Positions 10,015 through 22,227 are shown, counted from the first letter of the stretch. The stretch: DNA of 27,661 nt from Polychytrium aggregatum (GCF_025602895.1 NW_026516514.1:1-27661), one strand, 5' to 3'. Made by a program: numbers and translations. Notes: generated from the sequence alone by a model not told the origin.

Positions 10015-10539
10015 TGATACATAAAATGTTTATGTAATTCTAGAATTATGAAATCCAAATGACTGCACTAATCCTAGTTGATTAATATGTTCGGTGATAA
10101 AGCCTGTGATGTAATAATGGCTAGATTCAATCCACCCTTGAAAGCTACCCGCTTCTTGCCTTGGCTAAAGCTTCCTTTCGGTGCAAGTGCATGAATAAGC
10201 GGTCGTTCTTCAGTTTAATTGTTTCTACTGGTCGTCATCGTGTTGCCATCCAAGAGGCCCAGCGATGCTCAGCGGTCTAAAGGATGCAGACGCTGGCTGA
10301 TTAGCGTCGTTCCCATGGGGAGCGAGAGGATAAGATCCCAATCATCCTGAAGAGCCCATATTGCCCGCTTGACGTCCCAGGTGTACTCGGTGGAGTAAGC
10401 ACCATCTGCTCTCTGCCCTGGCAATAATGCAAGCGACAGAAAGGCTCAGCAGATTCTAGCGTTTGGTGGCGCCGGATACGAACTACACATTCAAGGCACC
10501 TCCGTCCTGTTTACACGGGCATTCTTCGGACGAGGGCCG
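10015..10539. other. innermost part of left arm, no gene seen
   Basis: Matches 15840-16374 in reverse complement up to the arm end. A short open frame starting MVAPDTNY crosses the arm end in both copies but then diverges, so it is not a conserved gene. Confidence 0.5.
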
Positions 10540-11313
10540 CACAGCCACCCACCTCCCACAAATAGATTTCTTTCCTTCGTTCATGTTAATCCTCTCTTCA
10601 ATCTTCTCAGTAGAGTTCAATATCTTTCCTCGATCATCTCAATTCGATAGGTTCATCCTGCACTTGTTATTTTCTCTGTTTCAAGTAATCATTCCCACAT
10701 CGCTTACTGTCACCGCGTTTTCTCAACCAGCATCCACACATCGCTCCGCTTCCTATCGAATCCATTCATCTCGTAAAATGGATTGTCATACGCTCTCTTG
10801 GCGCATTCCAATCGTGTGTACTTGTCTCAACCCCAATATCCCTTGCCGCAGGTCCCACCACTAAGTTTCAGTTTGGTATCTTGGGCAAGTCTCTCTTTGA
10901 TTGTCACTCTTCCACTTCGTACTCTGCTTTCTTGTCAACTGAGCTTTACATATCTGCTCATATCCATGGGCTATGTTGCAGCTATCCATAATTACAATCC
11001 CCTCTCCGGAAAAGTGGCTGAAGCTGAGTCGCCGATGCGAGTTGAAGTGTCCTCGTCTCCTGGCGCACACGACTTTTACTTCCAACTTTATTTGAATTTG
11101 CTGAAAGGAATATGAAAGTAAAACAAAGCTACGACGGAGGACGAATATCTAATGGACTCCCAAACAGCAAACTTTTGCACGCTCGTTTGGGATAAGAGGA
11201 TTTTGGTGAGGTGAAATCCTCTCTTTCTAATTGCAACGGGATGCCGAATAATCGAGAGAGGGGGGGGAGTGAGACTTGGTAACTATGCTCAATACAGCAC
11301 AGGTCTTTGTTCT
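10540..11313. other. spacer DNA downstream of the reductase gene, no gene assigned
   Basis: Unique DNA between the inner end of the left arm and the stop codon of the reductase gene. The plus strand is pyrimidine-rich to about 10960, promoter-like, with modest frames (for example ending at 11115) that lack ATG starts or recognised domains. It may hold the 3' UTR of the reductase gene and perhaps remains of a plus-strand gene. Confidence 0.4.
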
Positions 11314-14300
11314 TCAATGCCGGCCTGTTCGCCCAAAGATGCTCACTTCGGGGAACTCTTCTTCTTTGATGTCGGAAGAAGGGTTTTGAGGAGCAGGCAG
11401 AAATTTAGCATGGTAAAGGTAACTAAGACACTTTCGAGTGACCTGCACCGCGCGCGGGCTTGGAGTCGGGTAAATGGCTTGAGTATTTCTGTTGTCGATC
11501 TTGAATGACATATCCATCATAATATGCATCAAGGGGAAGAGTGCGTTTGTTTCAAGTGATGTGTTTTCGACCAACAATGTTTTGAACTGCTCGCGAGTTT
11601 CGAATAGAACACGCCACCCGTGGGCGTTGACGATTTCGAATAGTTTGGTTTCGGTGATGACGCTTTGCAGTGATATATATCATGGGAGGCGGGTGATATA
11701 AGGCGATAAAAGGTATTGGCGGTATCGAGCGTGTTAGCGACAAGTGGCGATTCATCAAATTTCACCCTTTGGACCCCCACTCAGTGTTTCTCGGCACCGG
11801 TATCTTCCATATCCACATGTCTATCTGCCAATCACAGCGGTTCGCTTCTCCCGTGCATTTCTCGCCCAGCCAAATTCTCACCTGTACTCAGAGTCGCTGA
11901 CATGGAACACAAATTTGGACAAAGCCTCCTCCGAGCCAGCAATCTCGGCAACCACCTTGGCGACATGGTCGACGGGATCCATGGTCATCGTGACGGGAGT
12001 GGCGTGCGAGGGAGCAATACCGAGTTGAATGCATCCCTTAACATACCGCCAGATGTAGTCGTCCGAGTTACTCACTGATGATAAAGTGGGTGAATGCGAG
12101 TGAGTGTGGGTGATTACAAGAGGCTTTGGTCAAATCCCTTCCCTCAGAGTGGTTTCGATACGTGGCTGCGTCCTGGGGATTCGGCGCATGCGGCTCCACC
12201 ACATCACATCACACCACACTGCTCCACACCACACTCAACTCACCTCCGTACTGGCTGTCGCCGACGATACCGGCTGGGCGGATGATGGTCACCGGCACTC
12301 CCCTCGATCGTGCCTTGTTGACCAGCTGCTCAGAGACCCACTTGGTCTGGCCATACCCGCCAGAGATGTTCCAGGCCGAGTAGATCTTCTCCTCGAGCGG
12401 CTTGTCTGCCTTCTTGGCCATCGGGATGGTGCCGATGGTCGAGATGTAGTGCAACACCTTGAGGTGATGAGTTGTGGCCAGTTGCAATGCCGTTGCCGTG
12501 CTGAGGACATTGGGTCCCTTGAGTCGCTCGTAGTCATACAGCCAGTGGACCTCGGCGCCGTTGTGGACAATCATGTCGGTCTCCTCGCTGATCTCCTTCC
12601 ATCGCTCGTCCGAGAGTCCCCACTTGTCCTGCGACAGGTTGCCGCACAGTCCAACGAGTCGAGACTTGAGGTTGTGGTCAAGAAAGGCTCTCTGGCTCGG
12701 ATCGAGGACCAGCTTCTGAGCCGTGCTGATGATGCGCTCGACAGCCACCTGCTCGGTCGGAGCCCGCACGAGGCAGTAGATCTTGGCCTGAGGGAACTTG
12801 TGGGCCAGCTCAAAGATCAGGAATGCTCCGAGGAAGCCAGTGGCACCGGTCAGGACGATGCCGCGAGGGTCCTTGGGATAGACAAACGGAGGGAGACCCT
12901 CGGCCGTCACACTCGCATCGTCGAGCTTGGCGGCTTCGGCAGCCAGATGGACGGTCGGGGGAATCAGGGGCTTGTTGTCGAGGATGTCGACAACCAGCTG
13001 GGCGACATCAGTCGGTGTCATTCCGTTCGACAGCAAGATAAGTGGCGAGATTTCGACACTGAACTCGTCCTTGATGGCGAGGGCCAGACGGCCGACACTC
13101 AGCGAGTCAAAGCCGACACCGCCGATGTAGTAGTTGCGGCCGTCCAATGCTTCGATATCGAGAATCTGGCTTCCAAGGCGAGAAATCTTTGTTGCGATGC
13201 GAGATAGTGCCGTGCGATTGACATCCAGGATTGGATACGAGACAGACATGCCGTAGTGATCAGCTCGCTCCGCGATACGCTTCAGTTTCTTGAGGTCGCG
13301 TTTTCCGGATTCGTTGAAAGGAACCTCACTCAGCTCGAAGCAGTTGTGGATCGGGAACTTGGCGACATTTTTAAGAGCAAACAGATCCTCAGTCATTTGA
13401 AGAATCTCCCCGGGACTCAGCACCGGATTGGATCCCTTTCGAGGAACATAAAGCATGACAATCTTCTTCTCAGAAGTCTGGACCAGGGCACAATCCGCCA
13501 GGACCCCTCCCATATGCTGGTTCGCCAGTTCTTCGAGTGCGTTGAGGTCGACGTAAACACCGTTGACCTTGATCTTCTGGCCGAATCTGAGTTCAACATA
13601 ATTGTGATCAGGGCGACGGCCTGGTCAGTAATGTTCAAGCCGATACGCCTTCCAGTATCAAGGATGCCATCGTTGGCAGCACTTGTCCTAAGAAACAATG
13701 TGGCACAAACCTTCCGATGACGGTAAATTCTCGGTCGCCCTTCATTTCGACCCAGTCCATGGTGCAGACACGGGGCGAGCCGTCCTCGAGGAAGCCAAAG
13801 GATGCCAGCTTGTCATTGGGATCAGAATTCGCAAAGTTGGGGTGGTTCTTGATGGGGTCGTCCTTGTCAACCGCCAAAACCAGGATTCCACTACAAGATA
13901 CTCGCTGATCCACTGTGTTGCCCTCCTCATCGAAGAGGAGACAGCGGACACCAGGCTTTAGCAACTTATAGACAAGTTGCGAAGGTGTCTCCTCTGATGG
14001 CTGAATGATGCATGAGGATACAGCGTTGATGACACTGGTCTAGAGGGGAGGGGAGACCCGTTAGCTCAGATAGCCACACGCCGCCTAGCTACGCAAATCG
14101 ACGTACCTCACTGGAGCCGTAGGAGCATCTGATGATGGCATTTGGACACAACTTCCTTGCTCGATGAACCACCGAAATGGGAATAAGCTCGGACGCGAAA
14201 TTCACCCGCTTGGTTTTGTCCCAACAGGGGGTCTTGTCCTTGGTGCTTGCCACATTGAAAACCATTTTGACGAAAGATGGAGGCTGGATTTGGGATCGCG

Positions 14301-15532
14301 GGTGAGTGCGCGGCTATCGATCACCGTGGGTCATACAAACCAACTCACCGATATCACAATGTCGAGGCCTCTATCCAGCAGGCCAATAACGCTCCGAGCT
14401 TTATCCATTGGATTAGGTGTCGGCTTTGGGAACCAAACCGATCCTTTGGTGTTGAACACCAAGACCAGGGATGCCATGGATGCCGAAAACGACGGTGCCT
14501 GGAACACAGCTATGCTTCCGTAGGGCACACCAACTGCGGGCCGGCTCGTCTGGCAGAATCGATGGGAGACCTGATAGCTGTTGGATTGAATCGAAGGGTT
14601 GTAAGCTCAGCGCCGCTGCCGATGTGAACGCTTCGCGAGACGCACAAATGAAACTCACGTCTTTGGAATTCCTACGAGACATCAAAGGTAAGAGAACCAT
14701 TTCATTAGGTACAAGATCTTCACACTCTTACGGTAAAGAGCGGGAGACTTGCCTGTCGTGCCAGAGGTGCTGAGGTATCCAATGTATTCATCGAACGACT
14801 CGCAGGCACTCGTGGAAGGTGTGGGGACGACCCCTTCAAAAGCCAGGCTGGCGGCATCGATTGGCTGTAGACCTTCGATTCGACCAGGCTTGTTGAGACG
14901 GTAGAGCACGTACTTGATATTGAGCCTTGGGAAGGCACGGGTGATACGGTTATAATGGAGTCCATATCGCCTGACGGCTGCTGGAGGGCTTACCTCTGAC
15001 AGAGACTCTTGCGGGCTGTTGCAGGCCAATTCAATCCGAATGCGATCATTTTCCTGTATCAACCAAGATTCAAGGTTTAGCTTGATGAGCACATCCAGTG
15101 CGCTGTCACAGCCAGATCTCCAGATATCATTGATACCGACTTGCCGAGAATCCAGAGGGCAAACGAATAGATGACCCAGTGCGCTTCGGGTTCGCAAAAC
15201 AGCGCGACGGTGTCGTGGCCAGGGTCATCCCAATCAGGCAAAGCTTTGAGGGCCTGGGCGATGGAATACGATCGATTCCAGAGCTGAAGGTAGCTGAATT
15301 TCTCCAGGACGTCGCTCTCGTTGGTGAGGATGGCAAGAGCGTCGGGTTCATCTTTGGCCATTTGAATAACGGTCTCGAGCGGATGGACCCACGGCCCAAA
15401 GGGATCCATCGGAGGGGGCCGCTGTGGTTGGATCAGCATTGGGGAAGCGGCTGCCCCTCTGGAAGGGACGGAAAGTGCATCGGCTTGGGCAGAGCCTTCT
15501 CCGAAGCAGCAGCTGAGGATCTTGAACACCAT
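11314..15532 (-). CDS. adenylate-forming reductase (A-T-R, NRPS-like)
   Basis: The enzyme should activate a carboxylic acid as its AMP ester, load it on a carrier domain and release it by NAD(P)H reduction to an aldehyde or alcohol; the substrate is unknown. My exons (minus strand) are 15532-15137, 15053-14753, 14671-14659, 14577-14349, 14283-14107, 14039-13711, 13586-12244, 12074-11882 and 11662-11314. They are all in frame and give 1109 residues. The adenylation domain has STSGTTGIPK (about 227-236), YGSSET, GQKIKVNG and the catalytic lysine in ESGKRD (about 577). The carrier serine is in GFDSL (about 643). The reductase has GATGFLG (about 729), YxxxK as YGQTK (893-897) and RPAG. The length fits fungal A-T-R reductases and is shorter than Lys2. 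The N-terminus has CC at residues 8-9. Splicing at 14990-15136 is the least certain part: the continuous exon 2 leaves an insertion of about 15 residues. It is the only gene in the spacer. Confidence 0.88.
14659..14671 (-). other. 13-nt micro-exon coding the core of motif A3, behind a GC-AG intron
   Basis: The preceding exon ends in codons for SGTT plus one base at 14753, followed by a GCAAGT donor. The acceptor TAG at 14674-14672 then gives GIPKT, and a GTGAG donor follows. Both flanking introns are 81 bp. Without this exon the nearly universal Pro-Lys of the adenylation motif would be missing. An alternative GT donor 26 nt further on also keeps the frame but inserts extra residues in the motif. 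Confidence 0.65.
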
Positions 15533-15839
15533 CGTGGCACCGGGGTTCAAGAGCGGCCGTAAGAAGAGAGACCGCACGAAACTGGAATGAAGAACGGAGA
15601 GGAAGGGGAGACAGCAGGTCGAAGGCCAACGGGAGACAGAGAGGCGACGTGCGAAGAACGCAAAGGCACGAGGCGGCAAATCGGAAACGTGGGTGCCATC
15701 GCCGCATTCGCGCCAGCAGACACGTTCAAGTGGCGCGCCTTGAAGACATCTGGTAAGACAATTCGAGCTGGCATTGAACCACGGCAGATGCGGGCGGAAG
15801 GAACAGCAACTGCCGGGGTGTGCGGAGAAAGTGGTTGGA
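15533..15839. promoter_or_regulatory. presumed promoter/leader of the reductase gene
   Basis: 307 bp between the reductase ATG and the inner end of the right arm, pyrimidine-rich on the coding strand. No clear TATA box. Any regulatory sequence further upstream would lie inside the repeat arm. Confidence 0.35.
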
Positions 15840-16565
<726 letters not shown>

Positions 16566-17022
16566 TATTTTTTTTTTTTCTTCGCTTTTATTTTATATGG
16601 CTTATAAACCTAACCATGGGTTTCCAGTCCTCCCAGTCCCCCCGGCTCGAGTCGAACAGATCATGCTGCAAATTACCCAACAAACCTCGAAAGAAAGGTT
16701 CGAAAAGTTGTAACGACAATCCTTTTTGCATCCAATCTATATATTGAAGAATTGATAGTGATATATGATATAGTGTGGTATTATTAATCCAATATTGCTG
16801 GGACGAGGCTTCGCTATTGTCCATATTCTCCAGTCAACCAAACGGACCAATACACCGCCTGGCAACAGTATCAACAACACAGGACGGCGCCGGACAGCAG
16901 CTCGTTGCGGATAAAGAGAAGGCTCGAAGCGAGGGACATGATCCACAGAAGAGCTAGCACACTGGGATGAGAGTACAAATGACGGACCACGGGAAGGAGA
17001 GTGGGAAGCGGGAAATGGAAGC
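16566..17022. other. downstream flank of tRNA pair 4
   Basis: Partner of 9382-9840. The part next to the tRNAs (about 16877-17022) is also shared with pairs 1 and 6. No gene supported. Confidence 0.5.
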
Positions 17023-17028
17023 AAAAAA
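17023..17028 (-). terminator. Pol III terminator of tRNA pair 4
   Basis: Six T on the minus strand after the iMet gene. Confidence 0.8.
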
Positions 17029-17031
17029 GGC

Positions 17032-17103
17032 TAGCATCGGGAGGTTTCGATCCTCCGACCTCAGGGTTATGAGCCCCGCGCGCTTCCACTGCGCTACGAT
17101 GCT
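17032..17103 (-). tRNA. initiator tRNA-Met(CAT), pair 4
   Basis: Identical to the intact 72-nt initiator copies (A1-T72, three G-C anticodon-stem pairs, ATCGAAA T-loop). Arm partner of 9301-9372. Confidence 0.95.
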
Positions 17104-17111
17104 GAAGTAAT

Positions 17112-17194
17112 TGACGAGAGTGGGATTCGAACCCACGCCTCCGGAGAGATCACGGCCTTAACGTGACGCCTTAGACCAACTCGGCCATCTCGCC
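17112..17194 (-). tRNA. tRNA-Leu(AAG), pair 4
   Basis: Intact 83-nt type II tRNA with loop TTAAGGC. Arm partner of 9210-9292, 8 nt upstream of iMet. Confidence 0.95.
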
Positions 17195-17470
17195 TTGTTT
17201 GCTATTACAGTAAAATAAATATATAAACATTATAAAATCTACAGAAGACCGCCACCATCACCCCAGTGCTCACCGCGCGTGACTTTCTATTTTCAAGCTC
17301 TCGTGCATCACACTTTCATCTTTCATTTTTCACCCTGTGTTTCTTTGGACAGCACCCCCCCCCCAAGTTCAAATCCTTTGAGCTTCCGTATATGCTGAAG
17401 CGTATCCGCAACATCCCAAACAATTCAGCCCAATCAATATATAATAAGTGTCGATCCAAATGCCTTTCCA

Positions 17471-18009
17471 GGCACTGGCACTGGCACTGGCCTTACTAAC
17501 CAGGACAGTTTATAATCATCACTGCAGCTCCCTGTCTCTTGGGGAGCTGTTTGCGGAGGGGCGGCGATGTCAAGCTTTGCCTAACTCATCCGTCCAGTGA
17601 GAGTTTGGAATCTGCAACTCTAACTTCCATGTGCTGACATGTGCTGACATATGCCTGTGAAACTGTTTCCTCAGGCCCCTATTGTCGTGCATGGCTCATA
17701 CGACCGATTGGCGCATACGAATGATTGGCGTCCACAACAGACACTGAGCTGCGATGTCACCCAACACCGCCACGACATTCAGCCAGATCGCTGGTCTGTT
17801 GTTGAGGATTCGTTCGCGACTGGCACACCATTTGCTCAGTTTTCCTGGTCGATGGTGACTGGTCTTGCGGGCACTCGAGCCAGCTTGGGGGGTGTGCCGG
17901 TTGCAAGCCCGATGTACGTGATGCCTTCGCGAATCGTCGTGGGGTGTACGTACTTGTCAAGACGGTCGTCGGCTCGGACACATTCCGACGCATGTTTCCT
18001 GTTCACGGG
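17471..18009 (-). repeat. hybrid A/B repeat (right arm)
   Basis: The only copy of the A/B repeat in this arm. From 17471 to 17970 it carries B-type bases and from 17981 on A-type bases. The switch lies in the 10 bp 17971-17980 that A and B share. The frame starting MPVKLFPQAP at 17651 stays open to 18073 here, and the opposite-strand frame 17836-18441 is open for 201 codons, longer than in the left arm. Neither matches a known family. Confidence 0.85.
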
Positions 18010-18890
18010 GACTTTGGGACTATTGGGTCCAGGCTTTATGCGCCTCCACCAGGTTTGGGAGGGAAACCTCTGACCCGCCAGAGGAACATTCTTCGGGCTT
18101 GAGCGGGCTGATATCACTGGCATCCGCGCGGTCAGGACAGGGTCTCCATCCCATTTGTAGGTGCCTGCGATCGACATTACCTTGCTTGATTTCCTTCCTT
18201 TTCGTAGAGGCGCATAGTCATTGCCTTTTTGATGGGAACGCCTGTTCTTGTCCTGTGCTGAGAATAGTATGTACAGGAGGAATACAGAAACAATGTGTGC
18301 TCTATGTATGTACTTTCTGTTGGTATATTTTTTATTATGCGAGAGATTCTTTTTATCCGCATAAAAACTTCTATACACACACACGTAATAGGGATTAAGC
18401 CACACCCACCCAGTAGCGAAAGCTCTGGGAACCAAGTTCAATTCTTTGTTCAGAATAACTCAGCTGAATCTGGCGTGAGCCAGAAACCTTCCTGTGGAGA
18501 TTGCCTGTAAGCTCTCTATGTGGCTACCGAAGTTAGTTCCATCGAAAAATTGATTTCTCAAGTGTCACGTAGACATTGATGGCTTGCATACTTGCTTCCG
18601 CCCTTTGGGAATATGAAAATAAATATACTATTAATAAATTACGTAATATGGATGCAGAAGCCTCATCACAGCAACATCGGTTCTATGTAAGCCATAGAAA
18701 ACACTCTGAGGAATTTGCTGCGATAATCTGTAACATTTTATAATATTTGCTTAGAATGAAATACTGGGGTCTACAGTTTGTGAGACCCCAACGACTTGTG
18801 CACGACAGCGAAAGCAAATGTGTGATCGGGGGAGGCTTGATCTGGTATTATCAAATAGTTTATATTTTTAATTTTTTTAAACGATCTCAA
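18010..18890. other. intergenic DNA upstream of tRNA pair 5
   Basis: Partner of 5452-6333. No gene supported apart from the unproven long minus-strand frame that enters from the hybrid repeat. Confidence 0.45.
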
Positions 18891-18973
18891 GGCGAGATGG
18901 CCGAGTTGGTCTAAGGCGTCACGTTAAGGCCGTGATCTCTCCGGAGGCGTGGGTTCGAATCCCACTCTCGTCA
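18891..18973 (+). tRNA. tRNA-Leu(AAG), pair 5
   Basis: Intact 83-nt sequence like pairs 3 and 4, whereas its arm partner (5366-5451) has three insertions. Confidence 0.93.
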
Positions 18974-18981
18974 CTTGCTTC

Positions 18982-19052
18982 AGCATCGTAGCGCAGTGGA
19001 AGCGCGCGGGGCTCATACCCTGAGGTCGGAGGATCGAAACCTCCCGATGCTA
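18982..19052 (+). tRNA. initiator tRNA-Met with one base missing in anticodon loop, pair 5
   Basis: As the other initiator copies except that one A just 3' of the CAT anticodon is missing, leaving a six-base loop and 71 nt. This should impair function unless it is a read error in an AA pair. The spacer from tRNA-Leu is 8 nt (CTTGCTTC), differing from the ATTACTTC of pairs 1, 3, 4 and 6. Confidence 0.7.
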
Positions 19053-19055
19053 GCC

Positions 19056-19061
19056 TTTTTT
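19056..19061 (+). terminator. Pol III terminator of tRNA pair 5
   Basis: Six T, 3 nt after the iMet sequence. Confidence 0.8.
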
Positions 19062-20710
19062 GCTATTTTTCTCTTCCACTACTCGATTGCATCAATTTAT
19101 CGATACTTTTGCTGTCCTGGGATTGGGTTTAATAAAAAATCCTCATTCAGACACCCCATATTGTAATTATTCAGAATTTGACGACTGGACGATGAAGTAC
19201 GCTTCCGAAACCGAACAGCAAATCATATGTTTTTGAATATGGACATCGACATATTCTGACTATCTCATCATTCAGCAGATATTTTATAGATGCTTATCTA
19301 ATCATATTTCGTTTTGATTCCGTTTGCTGACCGCGAACTCCACCGGGGCAGATGAGCAGCCGGGAAAAATAATTCGCAGCAATACCTTCATGAAAACAAA
19401 AAATAGTTCCCGAACTATCAATATGGCTTAAAAAAATCGGTCAGTCGAGCTGACAGTGAATGAAATGACTTGCCCAGTTATTCATTAGATTTTTGACATC
19501 AAAAAATTGATAGACTCGATAAATATCGAAGTTTGTGGAGGCTCAAGATTGCGATCGCGCGATCGAATTAGTTCCTAATCAGAATACGTAGAGAATCAGC
19601 CTAGCAAGCCACATCGTACCTCTGTTTTTAATGCGTTCGGCCTATGTCTATAATCTGGCAATCACTACTCCTACATTATATTTTTTCAGTGCCCTACACA
19701 ATCATTTAACCACGCGCTGTTGTGTTATCTAGGCTAGTGACAGGCTGCTTTGGGAGTAAGGCTTCGACCAAAGTCGTCAAAGCTTGAGCTGAATGTCGAC
19801 TGGTTCAGCACTCGGTCCCAATCTCAATATGTTTTATATATCAATCTGTTTGTTCAGGTTACTTGGGTTTTCCATATTCGACAGAATAGTCTTCTATGAA
19901 CAGGTGTCGCATCACCCATCGGAGCGATGATGCTCGAGCTAGACAAGATATTGCCAGCCGATCTTGATCAACCCGTGACCCAAGAATACCCAGTCAGCTG
20001 ATCAAGCGTGGGAGAAATCGCAGACTCAAACGCATCTTCAGTTGTAGTATCGGTGGTATTTTAAGGTACTCTGGTACCAGATTGCTATGAGATTGAGTGG
20101 ACTCGTCAGGATGATGGGACTATGCTCGAGGCGCATTACTCCACCGCGCACGGCTCATGAAGCTTCAAAGTACAACTTCAAGGTATTCACGGCGTAACCC
20201 GATCCTTTAATTGTCATTTTATATTGGGAACCACTCAGGATAATCCAGATCAACAGGGTAACGTCCCCCCAGCATGGTTAATGGCTTAAAACGCGAAAGG
20301 ATTACGGTACTTCTGTGTTATTTTGGCGCGAATAGGCTTAAGCTATATTATCAAATTAAATTTGAACGCGGATCGAGGGCGCTGCGCGCCAGCTTCAGAT
20401 ATTGATTTAGTCCAAGTAAACATTACCTGAAAATTATGGAGGCTGCTAGTAAGCATATTTGGGGCACATGGTCACCGGAACAAATCCGAGTTTCCGCCCC
20501 CCCCCCTAATGGGAGGTCTATATTCTTTTTCTTTTCCGGACCACCACGCCGACAAGCAAACGGACCTGCATTCATACAGCCCTAAACCCATAAAATTGGG
20601 TTCCTCGAGTATTTTGGCGCTATTATTGATGTCACCGTATTTTTGCATCGATGGAAAATGTGACGGCCGGCACGCCGCCACATGTGCGCGGCAGGCTGAC
20701 ACTGCCCCGT
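19062..20710. other. AT-rich intergenic DNA
   Basis: Partner of 3631-5276, including the 14-bp palindrome at 19552-19565. No gene supported. Confidence 0.5.
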
Positions 20711-20774
20711 CCTCTTGCTGGGCTGGGCCTATAAAAGGGCACTCCGCCCTCCCCGGGACAGGCCCAGCAAGAGG
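20711..20774 (+). promoter_or_regulatory. TATA box framed by a 13-bp inverted repeat (right copy)
   Basis: TATAAAAG at 20730-20737 lies between CCTCTTGCTGGGC (20711-20723) and GCCCAGCAAGAGG (20762-20774). It is 134 bp upstream of the ATG at 20871. Confidence 0.55.
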
Positions 20775-20870
20775 AGTCTTCTGTTTTCATCCGTCTGAAT
20801 ATACTTCTCGCTCCAAGGCACCGTCCCCGTCCCAGCTCCGTACCCGTCCGTTACAGAAAACCCCGAACGA

Positions 20871-21221
20871 ATGGTGGTCAGGACGAAGAGAGCAGCGCCC
20901 AGCATGTCCAAGCTGGCTTGGCCATCGGAAACCTTCGGTCAAGTCCCCAACAATCACATATCGCATGTTCCCGTGATTCATGACGGGATCTGGCTTTGCC
21001 CTCGATGCCATCCCGGAAATGAAACGGGATGGCTCCACAGGACACAGACATTCTGCCTGAGCCAGCTGTCTCGCATAGTCCGCGCGACATCACACGAAGC
21101 ACCATACCACTACTGTGGACTGCCCATAACAACAGGAAGATTGCATTTATTACCTGTTTCATCAGCAGCAATCAAGGACCAACCATACTTTGAAAAGTTC
21201 CACTACAGTGACGTTAAGTGA
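20871..21221 (+). CDS. hypothetical 116-residue protein with own TATA box (right copy)
   Basis: The protein is identical to that encoded at 3120-3470. No family recognised. There is no signal peptide or membrane segment; the N-terminus is basic, CPRC is followed by His, and the C-terminus reads KFHYSDVK. Preservation of the frame in both arms, despite indels nearby, mildly favours a real gene. It may alternatively be a leader exon or a recent untested duplicate. Confidence 0.4.
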   Translation: MVVRTKRAAPSMSKLAWPSETFGQVPNNHISHVPVIHDGIWLCPRCHPGNETGWLHRTQTFCLSQLSRIVRATSHEAPYHYCGLPITTGRLHLLPVSSAAIKDQPYFEKFHYSDVK

Positions 21222-22065
21222 GGCCTGGCCTGTTCATGTAAGTACAGGAGCGCCGCATTTTTGATGATCATAACCTTCGACAAGGACAGTGATTCGACCA
21301 CGGGATCCACAAATCCGATCGGTCAAACCATTCATGCTGACCCCTAATGCACAGTCATTATCCAAGCACGGAAATCAGTCGATGTACTCATTCGCGCTGA
21401 GAACAAAACGGAGAGAATCTGAATCAAGTTCGGACCAAACCATTCCACGCAGACTATACATCGGAACAGTATGGTCGAGGACAGAGGTTTTCTCGGATAT
21501 TCACAGTTTATATCATATCTGCACTAAAACAGAGATACAACGGCAAAATCGAGGTAGAAATCGGCCGATAACACGCACCGGCTTGCATAGATGAGGATGA
21601 AGCCTTGAACGCCCAAGCGGGAGCCATAGAAATATTATTTGACGGATCAAGTTCGAGACCGAAGGTGTCAGGCCCATTGTTCTGATACACACCAGGAAAG
21701 ATTTACAAGCTAGAAAGCGAGAAACTCATCATGTAGCAGGCCCTAATAGTCCTGCCAACTAATATGAAACATATTTTTCACGACCTGAAATAGGGACTCG
21801 CTGAATGGACAGTCCGACCCAGCAAATCTTCCGGGGTGGGACCCGTGGGCCACTCAAATAGTCCAAAATGTGTCGAAATGCGGAAAACCCACGGGGAACT
21901 GATAAATATAATACGGCCGCAGAGACAGAATACAATATATTGATAAAAACAGGTTCGGAGCGGCCATAGGGCTGAGCTGTTATATGAGTGACAGAGCCTA
22001 TGGTTCTATGGAAACTGGATCGATAGAATTGGGATGATATTGTATATATTGTTGATCGAAATCAA
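21222..22065. other. AT-rich intergenic DNA upstream of tRNA pair 6
   Basis: Partner of 2275-3119. No supported gene. Confidence 0.5.
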
Positions 22066-22147
22066 GGCGAGATGGCCGAGTTGGTCTAAGGCGTCACGTT
22101 AAGGCCGTGATCTCCCGGAGGCGTGGGTTCGAATCCCACTCTCGTCA
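22066..22147 (+). tRNA. tRNA-Leu(AAG), pair 6
   Basis: 82 nt with loop TTAAGGC. It has the same one-base-shorter variable arm as its arm partner 2193-2274, so that variant predates the inverted duplication. Confidence 0.93.
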
Positions 22148-22155
22148 ATTACTTC

Positions 22156-22227
22156 AGCATCGTAGCGCAGTGGAAGCGCGCGGGGCTCATAACCCTGAGG
22201 TCGGAGGATCGAAACCTCCCGATGCTA
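22156..22227 (+). tRNA. initiator tRNA-Met(CAT), pair 6
   Basis: Intact 72-nt initiator with all hallmarks, 8 nt after tRNA-Leu. Confidence 0.95.

Noticed and set aside
12104..13207. 367-codon plus-strand open frame
   Set aside because: It is the antisense shadow of the large reductase exon, which has clear carrier and reductase motifs on the minus strand.
11314..15532. Lys2-type aminoadipate reductase
   Set aside because: Domain order is similar, but the protein lacks the long extra N-terminal region of Lys2 and is about 1100 residues, matching the shorter A-T-R reductases.
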